Source of the DNA: Arabidopsis thaliana
Lineage: Eukaryota; Streptophyta; Magnoliopsida; Brassicales; Brassicaceae
DNA: 64,000 nucleotides
Direction: 5' to 3'
Assembly: GCF_000001735.4 (NCBI RefSeq)
Contig: NC_003074.8
Span: 1,612,101-1,676,100 of the forward strand
The first letter of the stretch is position 1; the number at the start of each line of letters is the position of its first letter. Under the pieces are notes generated by a model. It saw only the letters and a program-made list of their open reading frames with translations, had not been told where the DNA came from and ran no database searches. Positions 37,250 to 47,759 of the stretch are shown piece after piece. Made by a program: the position numbers and the translations under genes.

Positions 37250-39901
37250 TTATAGAGAACAAAACGTTAAGGGAAAAGGTACCTCAGAACGAGTTCGTCT
37301 GCGTCTACGACTGTTGTTGATGTACAACACCTTGAAGAACCAACGCGGTTTGGAGGAAAGCACGATGTGCCCAATGGTCAATCCAAGCACGATACCAGGT
37401 GTGAACCCTATGGCAGCTGCAATCCAACTCAAGACTTGTTCTGATTCCAATGTTTCTGATTCCCCTGAAGGCGTCGGCTCATGGACAACTCTACATTCTT
37501 CGAGAGGACGACCACAAAGTCCAAGGTTTTCTTCAAAAGACGAAGCGGATTGCGTTCGAAACTGGGTGCCTCCTGGTACTTGACCGACAAGCTGGTTATG
37601 AGAAAAGTTCATGTACGCAAGGTACGAGAGGTTCCCTAGTTCTTGTGGAATTTCTCCTGAAAGCTTGTTTCGGGAAACATCCAGTGACTCGAGCTCTCTC
37701 AGGTTCCCCATAGATGATGGGATGTGGCCGGTGAAACCATTGCTTGACAAGTTGAGGATATGAAGTTCTTTCAATAGACCGATGGATCTTGGAATCTCTC
37801 CTTCAAATTTGTTTCCAGAGAAGTCGAGAGCTGTATAGATTTTTAGGATACGTACCAGCTCCATCTCTAAGCCTTTATTCATCAGAACCATTGAATCATG
37901 GTAATAGCCTGATCCCATGTACTTTTCGTTAAACCGATCTTCATTTTTTTCAAGTGAGTGCATCCCAGTCCACTCCACAAAGCAATCTGATGGCAATGTC
38001 CCATTGAAGTGATTACGGGATATGTCGATGATTCGCAACTTAGGAAACCGAGTCTTGTGTATCCGTCCGTGAAATGCGTTGGAGCGTAAGACAAGAACTT
38101 GCAGCTTTTTTAGAGAACTCAACCAGAACGGAAACGTGTCGTTGATTCTGTTGCTTTCTACATTCAAAACTTCAAGAGTAGAGAAGTGGATCAAAGATCT
38201 TGGAAGCTTTCCCTCCAGTTCGTTATGACTCACATCAAGAGACCTTAAACTTTTTATTATAGTCTTTGGAAGACTTCCACTAAGACGATTCCGACGTAGG
38301 TTAAGATCTGAAAGAGTACTCTTGAATTTTCCCACACAAGGAGGGATTGCACCACTGAAGTTGTTGTTAGATAAATCGAGAATGATTAGAGAGCGCAACG
38401 AGCATATGAAAGATGGAATCTTTCCACTGAAATTGTTATTGGAGCCAAAAAAGTGCTTCATAGATGGTTTTGGGACTACGGTTTTTTCAAGTTTCGTTGA
38501 TCTTTCGAAACCGATGAAATTGTTGTTGGAGATATGCATGTACTCCAACTGTAATAGTAACCAGCTAGGCACTTGGCCTTTGATTTTGTTGTTGGAAATG
38601 TCTAGCGTCCTCATTTGGCGTTGCGTTCTTAGGATATCTGGAAACTCGGTGATACCGCATCCTGATAAGTTCAAAGAGCCTATCAATCCCAAAGGAGGGT
38701 CAGAAACTGAACTTTTGTTTGTGACTAAAACATGGTTGCCTGAGAGATCCAATGAAATGAGCATCTTGAAACATGATAAGACTGCATTCAAGTCAATTGT
38801 AGTGGTGGTGTTGGAATGGGATAGGTAAAGGTTTCCTAGCAACTTGAGATGCGAGAAGATATTAAAGTCAACTTGGCCTTGGATGTTGAAATGGGAAAGG
38901 TCAAGTGTCCTAAGGTTGACTAATCTGGAAATAGATGTAGGGATTGGACCTCTCAAGTTGTTACCGCCAAGTTGTAACACTAGTAAATTAGACGGTGAAG
39001 ATATATTCCCAAACTCAAGAGTGCCGCTGAGTTGGTTATTGTCCAAAAAAATAAGAGTTATAGAAGGAATGGTGAAGAGAGAGGAAGGGATAGTTCCAAC
39101 GAAATTGTTTCCACTTGCCGAAAAGGACTCCAAGATGGAGAGTGAAGTGATGTTAGGAGGAAGCGTGCCTGTGAACTGATTGTGAGAGAGTGATATCTCT
39201 GACAACTTTGTAAGATTGATTACTTCAAGTGGGAGGTTACCACTAAGCTTATTATTATCAAGACGTAAAATAGACAATTGGTTCAAACTGCCAAAAGAAG
39301 AAGGGATTTCACCAACAAAATTGTTAGTAGATAGGTCGAGAAAGGTGAGATACGACAGATTTCCAAGTGAAGATGGGATTTCACCACCAAAATTGTTATC
39401 ATAGAGGTGGAGAGAGGTGAGGTGAAAAAGGTTTCCAAGGGAAGAAGGAATCCAACCACTGAAGTTATTTCCAGAAAGGTCGAGAGTGGTGAGATGAGAA
39501 AGGTTTCCAATAGAAGATGAGATTTGACCACTCAAATGATTATATGAAAGGTCTAGAGTGGTTAGAAAATGGAAATTTTGAAGCATAGAAAGATTACTGT
39601 TGGAATGAAACCAGCCATGGAGGCAGCTGCACATAAGGTCTATCTCGATTACTTCCCCGGTCTTAGCATCGCAAGTAATACCATCCCAATGACAACAGTC
39701 GCTGCCATTCTCCCATGACTTTGTCTTCAGAGGACTTGGACAACCAAAACAAGGCTTCTTAATCTTAAACTCGTTCTTGAACTCGAGAAGTGCATCTCTT
39801 TGTTCGAAATGACATAAGTGTATATTAGGAACAGCAAAAACACCTCGAAAATTAGAAAAGAACAAGAAGAGAAAATAAAAAGTAATAGGAATGAGACTCA
39901 T
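37250..39901 (-). CDS. RLP33: leucine-rich-repeat receptor-like protein, tandem paralog of RLP32
   Basis: An open frame of 883 codons on the minus strand. It has the same layout as RLP32: signal peptide (YFLFLFFSNF), Cys-rich LRR cap ([27 protein letters not shown]), about 21 LRRs, an island at KYMGSGYYHDSMVLM, an acidic stretch (SGESETLESEQ), one membrane helix ([18 protein letters not shown]) and a short basic tail (NNSRRRRRTRSE). A good donor (GAG|GTACC) lies just after the RRRRRTRSE codons, near 37281. The true C-terminus may therefore come from a short second exon, and the last ~10 ORF residues may be intron. It is presumably a cell-surface immune receptor; its ligand is unknown to me. 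The order matches At3g05660. Confidence 0.92.
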   Translation of the reverse strand: MSLIPITFYFLFLFFSNFRGVFAVPNIHLCHFEQRDALLEFKNEFKIKKPCFGCPSPLKTKSWENGSDCCHWDGITCDAKTGEVIEIDLMCSCLHGWFHSNSNLSMLQNFHFLTTLDLSYNHLSGQISSSIGNLSHLTTLDLSGNNFSGWIPSSLGNLFHLTSLHLYDNNFGGEIPSSLGNLSYLTFLDLSTNNFVGEIPSSFGSLNQLSILRLDNNKLSGNLPLEVINLTKLSEISLSHNQFTGTLPPNITSLSILESFSASGNNFVGTIPSSLFTIPSITLIFLDNNQLSGTLEFGNISSPSNLLVLQLGGNNLRGPIPTSISRLVNLRTLDLSHFNIQGQVDFNIFSHLKLLGNLYLSHSNTTTTIDLNAVLSCFKMLISLDLSGNHVLVTNKSSVSDPPLGLIGSLNLSGCGITEFPDILRTQRQMRTLDISNNKIKGQVPSWLLLQLEYMHISNNNFIGFERSTKLEKTVVPKPSMKHFFGSNNNFSGKIPSFICSLRSLIILDLSNNNFSGAIPPCVGKFKSTLSDLNLRRNRLSGSLPKTIIKSLRSLDVSHNELEGKLPRSLIHFSTLEVLNVESNRINDTFPFWLSSLKKLQVLVLRSNAFHGRIHKTRFPKLRIIDISRNHFNGTLPSDCFVEWTGMHSLEKNEDRFNEKYMGSGYYHDSMVLMNKGLEMELVRILKIYTALDFSGNKFEGEIPRSIGLLKELHILNLSSNGFTGHIPSSMGNLRELESLDVSRNKLSGEIPQELGNLSYLAYMNFSHNQLVGQVPGGTQFRTQSASSFEENLGLCGRPLEECRVVHEPTPSGESETLESEQVLSWIAAAIGFTPGIVLGLTIGHIVLSSKPRWFFKVLYINNSRRRRRTRSEVPFPLTFCSL

Positions 39902-41787
39902 TGACTTCTATGAGGTTTTGCTTCTCCTTTAAAATGAAAGAGCAAAAATGGGAATTGTGATGGTTATATGGTTTCATGCCAATCTCTTTATATACATAAT
40001 AATAGACTCTGAACTCGACAAAGATTAAAATCAACTCAGCTTGTATTTTTACCAAGTCTTCTTGACGTTGAACAGAGAGTAGTAAAAAGTCTTTGTCCAT
40101 TAAGCACTACCTCCCATAATTTATGGTCCATGAAATGTCTTCGTCTTCTTGTATGTTTGCGTTCTTTGCCGACGTCTTTCATGACTGGGCCTAACTTAAG
40201 TATTTTCACTTTTAATTAACGAAAGCCCAATTCGGAATGCACCTAACGATCATGATTGCTACTTCTTTCTTCGGTTCCCTGATTTTAAGCTTTCTTATTT
40301 GCAAAACAAAGTAAAGATTATTACATTTAAATAGCATAAAATCGGGCCTAGTTGATCTTTTACTTTGCCGTCAATTCATCAAGAAACGTTTTCCTCATGT
40401 TTTTTCTTCGGCAGAAGTTATATATGCCGATGAAATGAATCCTAATTAAATTTCGTTAAAGTAAATTGTCGGCCTTAGGCCCAAAGCTCTTCTTGTGTAC
40501 CCATTGAGCCAACCCTCATCAACAACAGATGGTCGAATAATAACATGGGCTTTGATGATTTCTAATAGAAAACAGCAATGGAAATTTTGGATAAAGCAAA
40601 AATGCAAGTCAAAACCTACAAAATTTAGTATCGTCCAAATATTATTCTAGGTAAGGAATCTCTTAATCCATGCTCCAAATCGCTGGTTTGAAAACATAAA
40701 ATAAACTTTCACTAGAAAATGCATTAAGATAACTGAAAATGTGAAAAGGTAACCCAGAAAATTTTACCTGGTTTTGTAGTATGTAATTCTTTTGGTCTTC
40801 TTTATTAGTTTTTTTAATAAATATTTATGGCCGTTACATTTTCATCTGAAACATTCAAATCAACATCTGCTAAAAATAGTAACTTCATAATCGTTTTATT
40901 TCCCACTGATTCATCATTAAATAAAAATATCCAGGGATCAGATTATAACCGTCCGATGCAAAACATTACGGTACGCTTGACCACAGAGCATAGCTGTCTC
41001 ACGTGCTCACGCAATCATACCAAATATTAAAAGTCAAAAAAGCCCAATAGCAGCTGCAACTACCACCAGAAGCGGTCGAGGGTAATATAGTCATTACACA
41101 AAAAGTTCTCACCTCCCCAACGCGTAGCCTCTTAACTAAAACCAAATCAAAATACCTTTCCCCAATTTTGGCTCATTACCAAAAAAAAAAAAAATAGTTG
41201 TAAATAGAGAGAAAAATAAGGCGGGGAAAAGGATCACGATTCACAAAATTAGTGGAAAAATCATAAGTGTTTCGTCTTCTTCATCGGAGGTTCGTTTTTT
41301 TTTTCTAATTGTTCTTCTCTCTCGTTCTTCTGTGTATGTATTATAGGAGCTGTAATTTAATTTTGTATTATTATTTTTTCGTGTTTTGACTTTTTATTTT
41401 TCTCTCTTTTCATTAAATTTATGTGTTTCCAGGGGTGATTTCTGCATTTGGATAGATTTTGATTTCTATTATAGGATCGGAATTTAAACACTAGCATTTA
41501 AGTAGTAATTTTGGGTAACTGTAGAATTTCTATGGTCGGAATCAAATCGATACCTTTTCTGATTTTCAATTACGTTTCTTGATTTCTTGTTTGTTTTTGG
41601 GTTGATTTGCAGATCTCGTGCTCTGAATTCGAGAATTGAGGTTTGAGATTTCTGGGTGATTTGGTCTAGGCTATATAAGTTTTTAGAACAAGACGGAGCT
41701 GAAGGAATCATTGTGTTTTTGGTTGATGAGTTTAGATTTAGATTAGTGCCTTAGTGGTTTGTTTCTATATCTTATTTTGAGGAGCAT
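39902..41787. promoter_or_regulatory. RLP33 promoter, intergenic DNA and leader of the RING/PHD gene
   Basis: 39902-40330 matches the RLP32 upstream region (duplicated promoter), with TGGGCC at 40186-40191. 40330-41150 is AT-rich with no gene. From about 41220 a leader-like stretch begins, and a probable 5'-UTR intron (donor near 41290, acceptor near 41612) precedes the ATG at 41788. Confidence 0.55.
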
Positions 41788-44700
41788 ATGGGAAAGAGAA
41801 ACACGTCTTGGGCTAGAAATTCTAATAGAAAGGTTAGATCTAAGGATAAGGGTTCAGATGAGTCAGATGAGGATTATGTGATTTCCGACGAGGATGAAGA
41901 AGAGTCTGAGGCTGATCTCAAGGAGGAGTATGCCTCATCTGTTGACGGTGAGCCATCCTTTGATGGTTTTAATGGGTCTGATGCGGTGGAGGATGAGGAA
42001 TTAGATGAAGTGGAAGAGGAAGATGTGATGCTGAGGAATGTTGAATGGCCAAAAGTGAAGACTGGTCCTCGTGGTAATCGAAAAATCACGGGATGTAAGT
42101 CAAGAAAGACGAACCAGGTGGTTGTGTCTGACAACGAGGATGTGGATCTCGATGATGCGGATGATGAAGATGATGAGATAAGGAATTCAAGGAATGCTGT
42201 TGGGAAAAGTGGGTCTTTGGATGGAGAGAAACACCAAAGGATAGGTTTAGGAAAGCGAAGGAGAGTTTTCTATGAGATAGAGGATGAAGATGGAGACTAT
42301 CCAGAGGAGGATGGTGATGAAGAGGAAGAGAGGGATGTGGAAAATGTGGATTCAAATTCTTTGCATGATGGTGAAGACGGGAAGATGGCATTGGAAGAGC
42401 AGGACAATGTGTCACACGAGACAGAAAAGGAAGATGATGGAGATTATGAGGATGAGGATGAGGATGATGATGGCGATGAAGATTTTACCGCAGATGAAGA
42501 TGTCTCATTAGATGAGGAAGAGGAGGAAGAAATCATTGCATGTAACAAAAATGCACTGAAGGTTTGTAAGGGAAACAAGCGAAAGCGAAGATCTGGAGAA
42601 GGGCGTAAAAGAAGGAAGAAATGCTCTGTTGCAAAAACCCGTTTAACAAGGGGAAGAAAGAGACGTGTGAGAAACACAAAGAAAGGAGTTGATGAAGATG
42701 ATGATGATTTTGTAGATGACTGCTTACCTGCAAGAAAGAAGGCGAAGACAAAGTCATCAAGGCCAAGGCCAAGGCGTCGGTGTACCGTTCCATCAGATTC
42801 AGACGTTGCATCGTCTGGAGAATCCGACTATGAGTATACAATCTCGGAGGAGGAAAGAGAGCAGATAAGAGAAGCCGGTAGTTTGTTGAAAAGTAGTGTG
42901 AACCATGCATCATCTATAAGACAAACCACGGTCAATAAGGATTTGCCACAGCTTCGTAAGTCTCCTGTGAAGAAAGGTGAAAAGAAGGTAGAGCTAGTGA
43001 AAAGAGATGTGATAAAAAACGTTTGTGGGATTTGTCTGTCTGAGGAAGACATGCGGAGATTGAAGGGAACATTGGACTGCTGTAGCCATTACTTTTGTTT
43101 CACTTGCATAATGGAGTGGTCGAAAGTAGAATCTCGCTGCCCACTCTGCAAGCAGCGGTTCAGAACAATCAGTAAGCCTGCAAGATCTACACCTGGAGTA
43201 GATTTGAGAGAAGTTGTGATACCTGTACCTGAACGTGATCAGGTTTGTTTTGACTATTCTTGGTTTACGCCTATAGTGTCTTTAGTTGATCTATCACTTA
43301 TACTGGTATCCTCATGAATGCTGGTGTTGGTTTTCTTTCCAAATGCGTCCAGTATGTCCTTCAACACTCCATATTTGAGGTCCTAATAGACATTCCTTCT
43401 TGTCACGGTTTAAAATGTCAGTACATAATAGTTGCCAGTAACATCAGTGTTCTCACTTAGACGCTTTAGATGCATGATAGATGAGACCTTATCGACTTTT
43501 GTTAACCTATGTTGTGGTTGTGATGTGTTTCATGTCACTTCTTGTGTGATAAAATTTCTTATATGGGATTTTACTGTGTGCAGGTCTATCAACCTACTGA
43601 AGAAGAGTTGAGGAGTTATCTCGATCCCTATGAAAATATAATATGCACGGAATGTCACCAAGGTGATGATGATGGGCTTATGTTGCTTTGTGATCTTTGT
43701 GATTCATCTGCCCATACGTACTGTGTTGGTCTTGGGAGGGAAGTACCTGAAGGAAACTGGTACTGTGAAGGTTGTAGACCCGTTGCACTTGGATCAGCTA
43801 GTTCCCAAACGCATATTATATCCGAGCAACAAAGGGGTAGTGGCTTTTACAGTAGACCGTCACCTCTTGTAGTTTCAGGGCAATATCAAGATGTGTCTTT
43901 AATAGTCTCCCCACGTACACCATTTTTCAATGGAGAGAACCTATTTTCTCCAAGGATTCCTAATGGTGATGCTCAAGGTTCTTCTCCATCCGGCTTAGGG
44001 GCAACCACATTATCCAGAAGAAGGACGCTTCACAGACACATACAAAATATTATCAACGGTGATAGACTTATTAATATGGGTGCTAGAACTGGTGGAACAT
44101 CGAGTGATGGTTTCGTGACTACACAAATAGGTCATGGCAGAACAATCGACCCATCTCAGCCTGTAGCGAGCCAAGAAACAGGGATATCGTTGTATGCAAT
44201 CTCTGAGGAAAGACTACCCAACAACAATTCATTGATTTCTGCCCATGACCCTGAGCTTTTGTCTCCAAAGTTAGATGAATTTGGAAGTGAAGAAGCATTC
44301 AGACGTTTGTCTAATAATACATTTCTTGGTGAGCGACCTATCGATTTAGGATTCCATCATGGACTGGCTCAGGGTGATCCCTTGGTTAGTAATCAACAAC
44401 GTCTACACAGCCACATGCCAAACACAATGTCTTCCATGGCAGGAGAACGACTGCAAGAAAGAGTTAAAGCCCATCTCAAAAACTTGTCCAGTCAAAACGA
44501 CTTAGGTACACATAATCCAATTCTCTCTTCACGCTCTTGGTTTAACCCGTTATAGTCTTGTTTCCAGTTTCCAGTTACATTATAGATTCAACTCTTGTCT
44601 GCCCTCTGATTGTAGTGTTTTGGGTACTCTTCCTCTGCTTTATTCAGGTCAAACCACTTTCGACGAGATTTCCACGTGCTCAATACACACGATACTGGCA

Positions 44701-44922
44701 GCTTGTGGGCTTGAACACGAGAGCAGTGAAGTCCATCTTGTTCCGCCACCAGTGACGTGTACTCACCATCATATGACACCTGGCAGCAGCAGCAGTAGCA
44801 GTAGTGGTAGTAGCCTGATGAAAGGGTGTTGCTATTCTTGTTTTGATTCATTTGTAGAAGATGTAGTTAAGATGATTCTAGACACAAGACAACCCCATTG
44901 GTTGAGTCTAGGGCTCCACTAA
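41788..44922 (+). CDS. acidic RING-finger plus PHD-finger nuclear protein, 3 exons
   Basis: Exons 41788-43242, 43584-44505 and 44648-44922 join to 883 codons plus TAA. Residues 15-300 are highly acidic Asp/Glu stretches alternating with basic Lys/Arg patches (KRKRRSGEGRKRRKK), as in chromatin proteins. A C3HC4 RING follows at about residues 412-458 (CGICLSEEDM, CCSHYFCFTCI, CPLC). A PHD finger lies at about 506-550 (CTECHQGDDDGLMLLCDLCD, CEGC). A disordered region and a Cys/His-rich tail with a serine run (HHHMTPGSSSSSSS) end the protein. The RING-PHD pairing resembles animal PHRF1. The likely role is a ubiquitin ligase that reads histone tails, which is inferred from the domains. The order matches At3g05670. 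Confidence 0.92.
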
Positions 44923-45581
44923 ACCCACTTGCTTCAATTGTCTAGATTTGTTAGAAAATTCAATTTCTTTTGTTAAGATCCTCAATCATTACTTTTAGCA
45001 TTGTACATGATGATACAAGTGCGATTAATTTTCATTAAAAAAGAAGTTTAACTTTTTATGTTCGACTGTTACTACTATGCAGTACTGTGTGCAACAAAGA
45101 CAAGAACAGTTGAATTATATATGAAAAAGCTTATCAAGTTGGATACGAACTGTGGCCTTTATCCGAGTAGTAATTGAGTTTGGGCCACCGGCCCACCATA
45201 AATTAGCGTAAGCCTACCCGTCACTCAGTTCAGAAAAACAAAACTAAAAGGACTTGTGCACTTTTACAAAGTGAGAACGGCGGAAAGTGTGGAACTTGGT
45301 AACAAGAAACGAAACCTTTTTGTGAAACCTACCTCGCAGGTGGTAAAACAAGCGTCTTCTGTGACGTGGCGGATTTCCCAGTCCATGAGGGTCGTAGGAT
45401 TCGTGATATTATCTGAGTAAATAATTGACTTTGGGCCACCAAGGAGACCGGCCCAGTAGAGAATCTAACTAAAGCGTTTCATTAAACCTTTCCGACAAGC
45501 TATTCAGAAAGCGAATATAAAAACGACACGCTGTGCATGTTCAAAAAGTTAGAACGACGAAAATGTGGAGTTTAGCAAAAA

Positions 45582-45592
45582 GTCCCACATCG
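45582..45592 (+). promoter_or_regulatory. USE of the U1 snRNA gene
   Basis: GTCCCACATCG matches the plant snRNA upstream sequence element consensus RTCCCACATCG exactly. It lies about 65-75 bases before the predicted 5' end. Confidence 0.93.
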
Positions 45593-45626
45593 TTAATAAG
45601 AAACAAGAGAAGCTCCGGGAACAGGG

Positions 45627-45634
45627 TATAAATA
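45627..45634 (+). promoter_or_regulatory. TATA box of the U1 snRNA gene
   Basis: TATAAATA starts 34 bases after the end of the USE and about 30 bases before the RNA. In plants a ~33-34-base USE-TATA gap specifies RNA polymerase II; Pol III snRNA genes have about 10 bases less. Confidence 0.9.
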
Positions 45635-45656
45635 AGAGAGTCATGACTTTGAGCAA

Positions 45657-45822
45657 ATCACTTACCTGGACGGGGTCAACTCGCGATCAAGAAGACGAGT
45701 GGCCTAGGCTAGTGACTCCCATTGCACATACCGGGAGGGTGCTATGCTTAAGGTCTTCCCTAGAGGAAGAGCCTACGTCATTATTTGTGGCAGCGGGGGT
45801 TTGCGTTCGCGCAGCCCCTACC
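45657..45822 (+). ncRNA. U1: U1 spliceosomal snRNA (sequence-variant copy)
   Basis: A 166-base RNA with all U1 parts in order. The 5'-splice-site recognition stretch ACTTACCTG is at 45660-45668. Stem-loop I has loop GATCAAGAAG, the U1-70K site. Stem-loop II has ATTGCAC in the loop, the U1A site. Stem III is AGGTCTTCC / GGAAGAGCCT. The Sm site is at about 45782-45790 (TATTTGTGG). The 3' stem-loop has the GCGTTCGCGC tip. Stems I and II differ from the common U1 sequence I remember, but remain paired (ACTCG/CGAGT; CTCCC/GGGAG). A USE and TATA precede it and a 3' box follows, so it looks expressible. It base-pairs with pre-mRNA 5' splice sites. No coding ORF here is real. Confidence 0.92.
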
Positions 45823-45839
45823 ATTTATTTTCAGTCTAA
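45822..45839 (+). terminator. snRNA 3' box
   Basis: CA (45822-45823), nine bases, then AGTCTAA (45833-45839) fits the plant snRNA 3'-end signal CA(N)3-10AGTNNAA directly after the U1 3' stem-loop. Confidence 0.8.
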
Positions 45840-46324
45840 AATTCTAACTCGTTAGACAGTGTGTAATGACTAAATAAAGAAATGAATAATATAAGCGCAG
45901 GTACAGAATTTTGCAATACAAGTATATTATCAATCAAGAGAGATAGATGGAAGTCAATTTTTGAGCAAATTCTTGTTTCTTGTTGGATATCACTTACAAT
46001 GGCATGGACAACAAACATATTTAGCCTATCATCAAGAGCGTTATTCATTGAAGATCTATTGGACCTGAGTTCTTTGATCTCATAGCAGAGAAACCAGAAG
46101 TGATCAACATTCTACAGATCTACTTTTAGTAGGATATATCTCTTAGTGATTTAAGAAGGACAAGATCTTTGTCAACAGTATTTACATATTTGTGGAAACT
46201 GCCAATAGATAATATGAAGGATTTGGCAGAGACCACACAAAAAGGGTTAAAAGACACCTACACACACAAACAAAACAAAAAACAGAATGGTTCTTCTCTC
46301 TGGTTTCAGAGCTCAACAAATGAG
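45840..46324. other. intergenic between U1 gene and BTB gene 3' end
   Basis: AT-rich. The right part is probably the 3' UTR of the minus-strand BTB gene. No gene or RNA motif is recognised. Confidence 0.55.
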
Positions 46325-47759
46325 TTAAGACATGCCGTTCTCCTCTTCACCCCCGACTAAACCCAATCTTCTCTTCGCGACTTTCGATCTGTAACACCAA
46401 ACCTCGAAAGCTTCTGTTAAATCCGGATACAACCCATTCTTGCTTAACCATTCAGTCAATATCTCAGCTTGGTCTGCAGATGGCAATGCCAGAATTATCG
46501 ATACAAAGGAAGATTCTAAAGCTTGCCATATCTCTCCGTCGATTTTATATCTCACAGTATCATTCTCCTCATCTTCTCTAACCGGTGAGTCAACAAGAGG
46601 CTTTGTGTTTCTTACAAAAGGAAGCCATAGTTTTACCATCTGAAGCCGTTTCGCTGTTGGTAATATCACTGTTCCATAACCAATCGCTTCTATGACTTTT
46701 GCAGTCACCTCGATGACCTTGACTCTTATCTCAACAGCCTCTACAACTGTTGTTTCCAACTGCTCAACTACCTTAACTAACTTCTCAGATATGTCAGCCC
46801 ATGTTATAACAAAATCTCTAACAACTTCCATCTTCGTTAATATCTGAAAAACCCAACACATATCTGAAAGGACCATCCTAAAAGACCCCTTTTTGTTGAT
46901 TACCTCAGACTCGACGGGTTTCAAAGTGATTTCTTCTAGGCACTGGAAGAATCTAACAAACAGGCTCTTTACACATTGTTTTACTTCAAGCTTGACTTCT
47001 TCATCAGCAATCAACAACGGTGCATCGTCATCTTCAGTTATCATATACTCAATCTGTTCTTGAGCAGAGGATTTTATGTCACCCAAGAGCAAAGGCGGGG
47101 ACGAAGTAGCAAACCTAAAAGCCGATACAAAGATTTCAAGAACAGCGGACTGATCAACTGGTTGGAGACGGGCAAGAATCGGCTCTGCTTCTGATCCAAT
47201 CCTCGGTACAATCCGCAGAATCTCTTCCTCTTCGCCTTCTTCCCATGGAACAGCTTCCAAGTAGTTGACACAAGCAGTGACAATCTGAGGGCAACTAAGT
47301 TCTTTAGCGACAGAGAGAATCCCCAACGCACTTTTCACATTATGACACAAGTTATCCTCATGGACATCATCAGAGACAACATAGAGAAGTCTTAAGAGAT
47401 TGATATGATGATCATAGTCTGATTCTTGACAGATGACCTCAACACAGTAACGTGAATCAAGAATCTTGCAAGTGGGCCATTTATCAGAGAGACGGTCAGC
47501 AAAATACTGGCTTTTCTCACTAAGGATCTTGGAATGGCAATAGATCCAATCATCACGACCTTCTTCATTTCTTAGTCTAACAACTATGTCACTGCTTGAT
47601 CGATCACCAAATGTATATGAAGCCTCGGCTTGATTATCCTGTCGAAAAACAAAACCGAGAAAAGAAAGAAATATTTCAGCAATTAAAAATCCTCCATTAA
47701 CACAAAACTATAAATCAGTAATTGTCGCTTGTTTAGTATATACTTACTCGAGGCTCCAT
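46325..47759 (-). CDS. BTB/POZ-like domain protein, 2 coding exons
   Basis: Minus-strand exons 47759-47748 (12 bases: Met-Glu-Pro-Arg) and 47638-46325 join in frame to 441 codons plus TAA. Residues ~12-90 form a BTB-type fold (SSDIVVRL, IYCHSKILSEKSQYFADRLS, LLRLLYVV). A helical region resembling the BACK/NPH3-like parts of plant BTB proteins follows, with an acidic loop (EEGEEEEIL). No signal or membrane segment is seen. Plant BTB proteins often recruit substrates to CUL3 ubiquitin ligases; that role is inferred here. The 12-base first coding exon is easily missed, since no ATG exists in the large exon before the BTB fold. The order matches At3g05675. Confidence 0.88.

Larger units (their letters stand above)
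44923..45656. promoter_or_regulatory. upstream region of the U1 snRNA gene
   Basis: The first ~150 bases are the RING/PHD 3' UTR. Two diverged copies of a promoter-like segment follow (about 45165-45300 and 45412-45575), each starting with GAGTA..AATTGA..TTTGGGCCACC. The USE and TATA elements of the U1 gene then lie at 45582-45592 and 45627-45634. Confidence 0.6.

Noticed and set aside
41874-42913. several minus-strand ORFs rich in Ser and His
   Set aside because: They are reverse shadows of the Asp/Glu-rich (GAT/GAG) coding sequence of the RING/PHD gene.
43243-43317. extension of the first RING/PHD exon to its ORF end
   Set aside because: A good donor follows CAG at 43242, and the next exon at 43584 continues in frame into the PHD finger. 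The extension is intron.
45565-45855. 96-codon plus-strand ORF
   Set aside because: It runs across the USE, TATA and the whole U1 RNA. The conserved signal there is RNA structure, and the peptide resembles no family.
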